A stretch of DNA of 5,948 nucleotides from Bacillota bacterium (GTDB lineage: Bacteria; Bacillota; Sulfobacillia; JAJZYS01; JAJYTV01). Below, in pieces: positions 1 to 3,981 of this stretch. How positions within the stretch are numbered: the stretch's first letter is position 1; each line of letters opens with the position of its first letter. The stretch is taken from the NCBI GenBank assembly GCA_021786135.1, contig JAJYNV010000091.1, positions 1-5,948 on the forward strand, written 5' to 3'. The notes under the pieces were generated by a model. It made no database searches and was not told the origin of the DNA. It saw only the letters and a list, made by a program, of their open reading frames with translations. The position numbers and the translations under genes were made by a program.

Positions 1-278
1 GATGCGGTGACGACGCCTCCGGTGTGGCCCTCCTCGCGCAGATGCAGGATGCGGTTGAGCGCACCGCGGATCTTGAAGACGCGGATCGGTTGGAACATCT
101 CGAGCTTCAAAAGAACATCGCCGCCGACGACCTCGCGGGCGGCCACTGAAGGCTGAAGCGGTGTCGGTACCAGATAGCGCGCGAGCCTCGCCTGCGCGGC
201 GAGGACATCGCTAAGCCGGACGTCAGGCTCCAACTCTTGCGGATCCCCTCCTCTGGCTACCTCGTTCTTCCTATTCAT
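1..278 (-). CDS. PLP-dependent threonine/serine dehydratase family protein, N-terminal part (truncated by window edge)
   Basis: The minus strand is open from an ATG at 278-276 to the left edge, giving 92 visible codons. The translation shows the fold-type II PLP enzyme N-terminus: a leader helix (about residues 20-36), the VPTPLQPS segment (37-44), then LLKLEMFQ (56-63) and VFKIRGALN (67-75). Lys69 is the expected Schiff-base lysine. The usual TGSFK context is replaced by IRVFK. The sequence breaks off just before the expected SAGNHAQG phosphate-binding loop. Family members deaminate L-threonine or L-serine to a 2-oxo acid and ammonia, but racemases and hydroxyaspartate or hydroxyectoine-pathway dehydratases share the fold, so the substrate is open. 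The start is uncertain. ATG 278 has no SD of its own but overlaps the stop of a three-codon ORF that has an ideal SD. An in-frame TTG at 233-231 follows AGGAGGGG at 252-245 with an 11-nt spacer. It diverges from a paralogous dehydratase gene. Confidence 0.85.
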   Translation of the reverse strand, partial: MNRKNEVARGGDPQELEPDVRLSDVLAAQARLARYLVPTPLQPSVAAREVVGGDVLLKLEMFQPIRVFKIRGALNRILHLREEGHTGGVVTA

Positions 279-286
279 CCGGCCAT
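275..286 (-). other. Possible three-codon leader ORF (Met-Ala-Gly) coupled to the dehydratase start
   Basis: On the minus strand AGGAGG (298-293) sits 6 nt before ATG at 286-284. That ATG opens the ORF ATG GCC GGA TGA, whose stop (277-275) overlaps the ATG at 278-276 of the left dehydratase in an ATGA arrangement. The upstream SD is far better placed for this mini-ORF than for the dehydratase ATG (14-nt spacer). This could mean translational coupling, or simply that the downstream TTG 233 is the true start. The geometry is seen directly; the function is inference. Confidence 0.35.
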
Positions 287-368
287 GCCGCGCCTCCTGC
301 CGCGCGGTGGAGAGGGATCCGCGCGCACCGCCGCGAATGCAAGGCACCGTATCGTAGAGGGGCCGGAG
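279..368. promoter_or_regulatory. Shared upstream region of two divergent dehydratase genes
   Basis: This is the gap between the minus-strand ATG at 278 and the plus-strand GTG at 369. It is the only place where dedicated promoters for both genes could sit, unless the left gene starts at TTG 233. It holds the minus-strand AGGAGG (298-293) and the plus-strand SD at 356-362. I found no convincing -35/-10 pair on either strand and no clear operator palindrome. Confidence 0.4.
356..362 (+). promoter_or_regulatory. Shine-Dalgarno deciding the GTG start of the right dehydratase
   Basis: AGAGGGG ends 6 nt before GTG 369-371. It supports that start over the in-frame TTG at 237, which would add 44 Arg/Pro-rich residues unlike the family N-terminus. 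Confidence 0.65.
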
Positions 369-1337
369 GTGCAGGGCTTGCGTATCCTTCCCGGTGATGT
401 GGTCGCGGCGCGTCAGCGCATCGCTGGCGCCGTATGGGCGACGCCGCTTCTGCCCGAGCCCGGCCTTGCCGGCAGCCACGGAGCACCCGTTTGGCTCAAG
501 CTCGAATGCTGGCAGCGCACCGGATCCTTCAAGGTCCGAGGCGCTATGAACGCGGTGCGTCTGCTGGACGGCGAGAGCCTGAGGCGAGGCGTCCTGGCCG
601 TTTCCGCAGGCAACCACGCCCAGGGCGTGGCCCTGGCGGCGCAGGAGGCCGGTGCCTCCGCGCTGATCGTCATGCCCGAGACCGCATCGCGCGTCAAGGT
701 GGAAGCGGTGCGGCAGCTTGGCGCCGAGGTGCGCCTGATCGGTCGGGACTATGACGAGGCAGAGGCGGCGTGGCCGGCTGTGGCCGAGGAGACGGGCCGC
801 ACCCTGATCCACCCGTTCATGGATCCTGGCGTCATTGCCGGTCAGGGGACCGTCGGGCTCGAGATCGCGCTCGAGCGGCCGTCGCTCCGGCAGGTGCTGA
901 TCCCGGCCGGTGGCGGCGGTCTGTCGGTGGGGTCGGCGATCGCCCTCAAGGCGCTCATGCCGGACGTCCGCGTGTATGGCGTGCAGACGGAGGCCTCGGC
1001 GCCTCTTGTGGCATCCTACAAGGCGGGACGCCATGTTGCAGTGACATACGGCCCGTCGATCGCGGACGGACTGCACGGCGACACGACGGACGAGATGGTC
1101 GAGCTGGCGCTCAGCCACCTCGATGGGGTGTTTGAGGTCAGCGAGGCCGCGGTGCGCCGGGCGATGCGCTATCTATTCCGCACGCAGCGGATTGTGGCCG
1201 AAGGGTCCGGTGCGGTGGGCGTGGCGGCTTTGCTCGAAGGGATTGCGCCCGCCGGGGAGACGGCGGTGGTCGTGAGTGGGCGCAACATTGCTCCTGAACT
1301 CTACCAGTCGATCCTGGCCGAGGAGGGGACGGCATGA
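369..1337 (+). CDS. PLP-dependent threonine/serine dehydratase (threonine ammonia-lyase family, no ACT domain)
   Basis: From GTG 369 the product is 322 aa, the usual size of the short, catabolic-type threonine ammonia-lyase/serine racemase group. There is no C-terminal ACT regulatory domain as in biosynthetic IlvA. Visible motifs in order: WATPL (23-27), LKLECWQ (43-49), TGSFKVRGA (51-59) with Lys55 as the PLP lysine, SAGNHAQG (79-86) for the PLP phosphate and substrate carboxylate, GGGGL (181-185) for phosphate binding, and a C-terminal VVVSGRN in which Ser303 should contact the pyridine nitrogen. The usual form of the last motif is SGGN; Arg305 is a deviation. The expected cytoplasmic reaction is L-threonine (or L-serine) to 2-oxobutyrate (or pyruvate) plus ammonia. 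Serine/aspartate racemase or hydroxyectoine-pathway dehydratase activity cannot be excluded. The stop overlaps the next gene's start (ATGA), suggesting co-translation. The adjacent divergent gene is a paralogue. Confidence 0.9.
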   Translation: MQGLRILPGDVVAARQRIAGAVWATPLLPEPGLAGSHGAPVWLKLECWQRTGSFKVRGAMNAVRLLDGESLRRGVLAVSAGNHAQGVALAAQEAGASALIVMPETASRVKVEAVRQLGAEVRLIGRDYDEAEAAWPAVAEETGRTLIHPFMDPGVIAGQGTVGLEIALERPSLRQVLIPAGGGGLSVGSAIALKALMPDVRVYGVQTEASAPLVASYKAGRHVAVTYGPSIADGLHGDTTDEMVELALSHLDGVFEVSEAAVRRAMRYLFRTQRIVAEGSGAVGVAALLEGIAPAGETAVVVSGRNIAPELYQSILAEEGTA

Positions 1338-1705
1338 GAACGGCCCGGTTCCGGGAGCGGTTCTTCGCGTTTCTCGTCGACCTCCTGCTCGTAGCGCTGA
1401 TCGGCCACCTGCTCGGTTGGCCGCTCTTGATGTGGGCCGCTCTGGGAATTGCCTACACCATCGGCTCGCTCGTGGTCTTCCGTGGGCGCACGCCGGGCAA
1501 GATCCTTCTGCGCCTGCGCGTAGTGGGGCAGCGGGATGGCCGCAGCGGGTTGCGGCCATGGCAGGTGGTGCTGCGCCCGTTCCTCTATGTCGTCGAACTG
1601 GCACTGCTCTGCGGCGGATTCCTCGTCGCCCTGGTGGCGAGAGACCGGCTCGCGCTGCATGACATGCTGCTCGACACGCGCGTTGTGAAGGTGACGCGCG
1701 GCTAG
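1334..1705 (+). CDS. Small RDD-family integral membrane protein
   Basis: The product is 123 aa and resembles the RDD family, named for a conserved Arg and two Asp residues. Arg-rich residues 2-9 precede a first membrane segment (about 10-28) that carries the buried Asp16 in FLVDLLL. A second hydrophobic segment follows (about 30-49), then the TPGKILLRLRVV motif (53-64). A third segment lies at about 82-102, followed by LHDMLLDTRVV (108-118), the family's C-terminal HD...T.VV signature. RDD proteins are widespread cytoplasmic-membrane proteins. Some members have been linked to Na+/H+ exchange, but most have no assigned activity, and none can be assigned here. The gene overlaps the upstream dehydratase by ATGA, so it is probably in the same operon. 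The selenoprotein gene starts 63 bp downstream on the same strand. Confidence 0.85.
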   Translation: MRTARFRERFFAFLVDLLLVALIGHLLGWPLLMWAALGIAYTIGSLVVFRGRTPGKILLRLRVVGQRDGRSGLRPWQVVLRPFLYVVELALLCGGFLVALVARDRLALHDMLLDTRVVKVTRG

Positions 1706-1732
1706 CCTGGACACGATGCGGCTCTTCGCTAT

Positions 1733-1749
1733 CATGGAGGAAGACCATG
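1733..1749. repeat. Short inverted repeat upstream of the selenoprotein gene
   Basis: CATGG (1733-1737) and CCATG (1745-1749) form a 5-bp inverted repeat with a 7-nt loop in the 63-bp gap between the RDD gene and the selenoprotein gene. The 8-mer AGACCATG also occurs twice (1742-1749 and 1764-1771), the second copy spanning the selenoprotein ATG. Both are short and may be chance. Confidence 0.3.
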
Positions 1750-1754
1750 CCTGC

Positions 1755-1762
1755 GGAGGTGG
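1755..1762 (+). promoter_or_regulatory. Shine-Dalgarno of the SelW-like selenoprotein gene
   Basis: GGAGGTGG lies with its GGAGG core 9 nt before ATG 1769, a near-perfect anti-SD match. It indicates that the UGA-interrupted reading frame is really translated from this ATG. Confidence 0.75.
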
Positions 1763-1768
1763 GAGACC

Positions 1769-2014
1769 ATGGCAGAGTCGCACGTGCGCGTCACGTTTTG
1801 CACTTCTTGAGGCTACGCGACGCATGCCGCCCGGGTGGCGGAAGAATTGGCGACGCGTTTTGGTGAGCAGCTGCAGGCTATAACGCTGCAGCCCTCGCAC
1901 GGGGGCATCTTCGAAATAGCCTTCGGCGAGCGGGTGCTCTTCCGCAAGGCGGACGAGCAGCGCTTCCCCGTGGAGGGGGAGATCGGCGACCTGGTGGCTT
2001 TGAGCCTCGGCTAG
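1769..2014 (+). CDS. SelW-like Rdx-family selenoprotein, UGA (1808-1810) read as selenocysteine
   Basis: Starting at ATG 1769 and reading through the in-frame TGA at 1808-1810 gives 81 residues ending at TAG 2012-2014. A naive gene caller would end it after 13 codons. The product has the Rdx (SelW/SelT/SelH/Rdx12) layout: a first beta-strand VRVTF (6-10), the redox motif Cys11-Thr-Ser-Sec14-Gly-Tyr, a helix THAARVAEELATRF (18-31), then a second strand, the family-typical PSHGGIFEI (42-50) and a strand ERVLFRK (54-60). The C-terminal part is RFPVEGEIGDLVALSLG. Vertebrate SelW carries CxxUGY at the same place, and many bacterial homologues have CxxC. Rdx proteins are small cytosolic thioredoxin-like oxidoreductases; their bacterial substrates are largely unknown. 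SD GGAGGTGG precedes the ATG. A hairpin meeting bacterial SECIS rules lies just 3' of the UGA. There is no other disruption in the frame, which argues against a pseudogene. The neighbours are a glutaredoxin-like gene and a thiol peroxidase. Expression should require SelB and tRNA-Sec. Confidence 0.88.
1808..1841 (+). promoter_or_regulatory. Candidate bacterial SECIS element (UGA plus downstream hairpin)
   Basis: After the UGA (1808-1810) come 16 nt, then the stem CCGCC (1827-1831) pairing with GGCGG (1837-1841) around the 5-nt loop CGGGU (1832-1836). The loop begins 21 nt after the UGA and has G among its first two bases. Both match the published pattern for bacterial SECIS: apical loop about 16-37 nt from the UGA, a stem of at least 4 bp, and an early loop G. 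SelB would bind the loop and deliver Sec-tRNA. The pairing is read by eye; no folding energy was calculated. Confidence 0.65.
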
Positions 2015-2295
2015 AGACCGAGCACCTCGGCGAGGAGCTTTGGGTCATAGCCGGACAGGGCGACGCCGTTGACGACGATGGTGGGCAGCGCATGGCTGCC
2101 CATGTCGTGCAGGTCGGTCTGAAGTGCGGGGTCCTGGCGGACATCGCGTTCGATCGCGGCGATGCCGTGCTGCGCGAGGAACTCCCGCGCGACACGGCAG
2201 TTCGCGTCCTCGGGGTCCCAGTAAAGGAGGACCTCCTGCAAGTAGGACAACATGACCTCCGTTTCCGGCAGGCGGAAAGGTCCGCCCTGCGCCAT
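2011..2295 (-). CDS. Glutaredoxin-like thioredoxin-fold protein with DxxC instead of CxxC
   Basis: The product is 94 aa if started at ATG 2295. It has a glutaredoxin/NrdH-like pattern: strand EVLLYWDP (21-28), active-site position Asp30-Ala-Asn-Cys33, helix RVAREFLAQHG (34-44), strand IAAIERDV (45-52), a helix, then SHALPTIVVNG (67-77) with the expected cis-Pro71, and a C-terminal helix PKLLAEVLGL. Aligned with the usual PxCPxC form, the nucleophilic first Cys is replaced by Asp (codon 2208-2206, GAC), leaving only the second Cys. Normal dithiol chemistry is therefore not possible. A monothiol, binding or assembly role is inference. The start is uncertain: ATG 2295 lacks an SD, and ATG 2253 (80 aa) has GGAGG only 2 nt upstream, too close. 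The TAG stop interlocks with the selenoprotein's TAG within CTAG, and the gene diverges from tpx. Confidence 0.75.
   Translation of the reverse strand: MAQGGPFRLPETEVMLSYLQEVLLYWDPEDANCRVAREFLAQHGIAAIERDVRQDPALQTDLHDMGSHALPTIVVNGVALSGYDPKLLAEVLGL
2225..2237. repeat. Inverted repeat AGGAGG-A-CCTCCT inside the glutaredoxin-like gene
   Basis: AGGAGG (2225-2230) and CCTCCT (2232-2237) form a 6-bp inverted repeat around one A, so each strand carries an SD-like AGGAGG. It lies in the N-terminal codons of the glutaredoxin-like gene and 82-94 bp upstream of the tpx start. It may be coincidental codon choice or an operator-like site. Confidence 0.3.
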
Positions 2296-2305
2296 GTTCG
2301 ATCTG

Positions 2306-2312
2306 AGGAGGG
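2306..2312 (+). promoter_or_regulatory. Shine-Dalgarno supporting the TTG start of tpx
   Basis: AGGAGGG ends 6 nt before TTG 2319-2321. No ATG or GTG with comparable placement is available in frame, and the protein from this TTG matches the Tpx N-terminus. Confidence 0.75.
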
Positions 2313-2318
2313 ATCTGC

Positions 2319-2837
2319 TTGGCCATCGTACGAAAGGGAGAGCACACCTTCAAGGGCAACCCGCTCACCTTGGTCGGACCGAGGCTACAGCCGGGTGACA
2401 AGCTGCCGGACTTCACGCTGCTCGATCGCGCGTTCCAGGTGGTGCAGCTTGCCGACACGCCGCGCAAGGTGCGCATCTTCTCCGTCGTGCCCTCGCTCGA
2501 TACGCCCGTATGCGACCTCCAGGGCAAACGCTTCAATGAGGAAGCCGGCAGGTTCGGCGACGAGGTCGCGGTCTATACGGTGAGCGCCGACACGCCGTTC
2601 GCGCAGGGGCGCTGGTGCGGCGCGGCGGACGCGCAGAACATGACCGTGCTGTCCGACCTGTACGATCGCAGTTTCGGTGACCACTTCGGTGTGCACATCG
2701 AGGAGATGGGCCTTCTCGCGCGTTCGGTCTTCATCTGCGACGCCGACGGCATCGTGCGCTACGTCGAGTACGTGCCGGAGTTCACCAGCCTGCCGGACTA
2801 TGACCGGGCCCTCGCGGCTGTGCGGAACCTGCTCTGA
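2319..2837 (+). CDS. tpx: Thiol peroxidase (atypical 2-Cys peroxiredoxin, Tpx family)
   Basis: The product is 172 aa from TTG 2319, close to the usual Tpx length of about 165-170. The N-terminus has the Tpx pattern FKGNPLTLVG (11-20), followed by GDKLPDFTLLD (26-36). The peroxidatic site is SLDTPVCD with Cys65 and Thr62. The resolving Cys100 in RWC sits 35 residues later, close to the 34-residue spacing of E. coli Tpx. Arg135 in LLARSVFICD is the likely active-site arginine. A third Cys (140) is not expected to be catalytic. Tpx reduces alkyl hydroperoxides and H2O2 in the cytoplasm, forming an intramolecular disulfide that is recycled by thioredoxin. It diverges from the glutaredoxin-like gene with at most 65 bp between start codons, so its promoter probably lies in or over that gene's 5' end. 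It is followed by a terminator-like hairpin. Confidence 0.95.
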   Translation: MAIVRKGEHTFKGNPLTLVGPRLQPGDKLPDFTLLDRAFQVVQLADTPRKVRIFSVVPSLDTPVCDLQGKRFNEEAGRFGDEVAVYTVSADTPFAQGRWCGAADAQNMTVLSDLYDRSFGDHFGVHIEEMGLLARSVFICDADGIVRYVEYVPEFTSLPDYDRALAAVRNLL

Positions 2838-2855
2838 CATGCCCAAAAGGCACGT

Positions 2856-2883
2856 GAGGCGCTGCCCGGCTGGGCGGCGCCTC
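2856..2883 (+). terminator. Terminator-like hairpin downstream of tpx
   Basis: GAGGCGC (2856-2862) pairs with GCGCCTC (2877-2883). After a T/G mismatch, GCCC (2864-2867) pairs with GGGC (2872-2875) around a GGCT loop. It begins 19 nt after the tpx stop and is followed by GCGGGCTTTCGCTTT, which is only partly T-rich, so intrinsic termination is plausible rather than certain. Confidence 0.55.
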
Positions 2884-3056
2884 GCGGGCTTTCGCTTTGG
2901 GGTCCGGGTAGCCACGCGGGGAGAGACGACGGCTCCGGGGCGCGCCATTGCCAGCTTCAGCTCGTGCACGGCCTGCGGCAGGTCCCTCGCCAGCTGGCCG
3001 AGAAGGCATAGGAAATCTGAGCCATGCCCGGCGCAGGACCTGCGTTGCGGCGGCAC

Positions 3057-3067
3057 AAGGGAGGTGG
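3057..3067 (+). promoter_or_regulatory. Shine-Dalgarno deciding the TTG start of the first permease
   Basis: AAGGGAGGTGG is a near-perfect SD whose GAGG core ends 8 nt before TTG 3073. GTG 3064 lies inside the SD itself, and GTG 3079 is a second possible start. Confidence 0.65.
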
Positions 3068-3072
3068 TCCGC

Positions 3073-3981
3073 TTGCTCGTGCGCCCCCGGCCGGTCATCG
3101 GGGCCGAGGCGACTCCGAGGCTGCCAGGCGCCGCCCCCTGGCGGCGCCTCCTGCACCACCCGCTCTTCTGGAGCGGGTTCACGCTCTTCGCCCTGCTGGT
3201 TGCCTTTGCGTTCCTGGGACCCGCCTTCTATCACAAGGACGTCAACACCATCAATGTCGCGATGTCTCTCCTGCCGCCGAGCGCCACCTTTCCGCTCGGC
3301 ACGGACGTCCTGGGCGAAAACGAGCTCGGGCGCCTCATGATCGGCGGTCAGGTGCCGATCTGGTCCGGTCTCCTGGCCGCGCTCGGGGCGACATGGCTCG
3401 GCACGGCCCTCGGCATCGCAGGGGGCTTCGGCGGGCGCATCGCGGACAGCGTGACGATGCGCCTTGCGGATGGCGTGCTCGGCGTGCCGCAGGTGGTGGC
3501 CATCCTGCTGACCGAGAGCATCTTCGGCATCAGTACGGGCCTGCTCGTGCTGATGTTCGTTCTGACGGCGTGGCCGCTGACGGCGCGCCTGGTGCGGGCG
3601 GAGACGCTCGGCATGCGCGCCGCCCCGTTCATAGAGGCGGCGCGAGCGGAGGGCGCGAGCCGCTCCCGCGTGATCGCCCGGCACGTTCTGCCGAACCTCT
3701 TCGACGCGCTCGTCGCGACGTTCACGACCCAGTTCACAAGCGCGGTGCTGGTCATCGCCATCACGTCGTTCGTCGGGGCAGGCCTCGGACCGCCCTGGAA
3801 CTGGGCCACGATGATCAACGCGAATCAGGACGCCCTGCTCTCCGGTCAGTGGTGGCTGATCGTGCTGCCAGGCGCCCTCTTTGCCTTGCTCGTGGTGTCG
3901 GTCTACCTGATGGGCGAGGCGCTGCGCGCCGCGTTCAATCCCCAGGTGGAGATGCACAGCTGGCGGGGGGCCGCGTCATGA
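3073..3981 (+). CDS. Peptide-type ABC transporter permease, DppC/OppC family
   Basis: From TTG 3073 the product is 302 aa, the normal DppC/OppC size. A short cytoplasmic N-terminus ends in a first membrane segment at about 32-50. It is followed by the family's FPLGTDVLGENELGRLMIGG segment (begins at 73), the counterpart of the HPLGTDxLGRD signature of this subfamily. Several further hydrophobic segments follow. The cytoplasmic EAA loop begins EAARAEG (188-194) and continues to ARHVLPNLF; it docks onto the ATPase subunits. The protein should sit in the cytoplasmic membrane and form the translocation pore with the following DppB-type protein, importing di-/oligopeptides or a related solute such as nickel or a glycoside. 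The substrate cannot be read from permeases. Its stop overlaps the next start (ATGA). The C-before-B order is reversed from the usual dpp/opp layout, and no ATPase or binding protein lies in the window. Confidence 0.9.
   Translation: MLVRPRPVIGAEATPRLPGAAPWRRLLHHPLFWSGFTLFALLVAFAFLGPAFYHKDVNTINVAMSLLPPSATFPLGTDVLGENELGRLMIGGQVPIWSGLLAALGATWLGTALGIAGGFGGRIADSVTMRLADGVLGVPQVVAILLTESIFGISTGLLVLMFVLTAWPLTARLVRAETLGMRAAPFIEAARAEGASRSRVIARHVLPNLFDALVATFTTQFTSAVLVIAITSFVGAGLGPPWNWATMINANQDALLSGQWWLIVLPGALFALLVVSVYLMGEALRAAFNPQVEMHSWRGAAS
3126..3149. repeat. Perfect 10-bp hairpin in the 5' coding part of the DppC-type gene
   Basis: AGGCGCCGCC (3126-3135) and GGCGGCGCCT (3140-3149) are perfect inverted arms around CCCT. 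They fall at codons 18-26 of the permease, about 50 nt after its start. Its right arm shares the 11-mer GGCGGCGCCTC with the hairpin after tpx (2873-2883 and 3140-3150). It may attenuate translation or be a copy of a small GC-rich repeat. Confidence 0.5.

Larger units (their letters stand above)
2838..3072. other. Intergenic gap between tpx and the permease operon
   Basis: These 235 bp hold the hairpin at 2856-2883 and, at the right end, the permease SD (3057-3067). The permease frame stays open leftward through the gap, including an ATG at 2839 without an SD. The translated stretch is Arg/Ser/Cys-rich with no family resemblance, so I treat it as non-coding. I saw no clear promoter hexamers. 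Confidence 0.5.

Noticed and set aside
237..368. 44-residue N-terminal extension of the right dehydratase from TTG 237
   Set aside because: The extension is not family-like and would overlap the divergent gene; GTG 369 has an SD and restores the usual length.
1808..1810. In-frame TGA as a nonsense mutation making a pseudogene
   Set aside because: The frame has a strong SD, no other lesion, an Rdx pattern intact on both sides, the TGA exactly at the catalytic Sec/Cys position, and a SECIS-like hairpin after it.
1734..1883. Alternative short ORF from ATG 1734 overlapping the selenoprotein in another frame
   Set aside because: It yields a Trp/Arg-rich product with no recognisable fold; the SD and homology support the ATG 1769 frame.
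2839..3072. N-terminal extension of the first permease to ATG 2839
   Set aside because: It has no SD, runs through the terminator-like hairpin, and adds 78 Arg/Ser-rich residues unlike DppC. TTG 3073 has a near-perfect SD and gives the family length.
2385..3182. Long minus-strand frame antisense to tpx, including a plausible-looking LGQLARDLPQAVHELKLAM stretch in the gap
   Set aside because: It mostly mirrors tpx codons in GC-rich DNA. No start with an SD was found for the gap portion, and I recognise no family.
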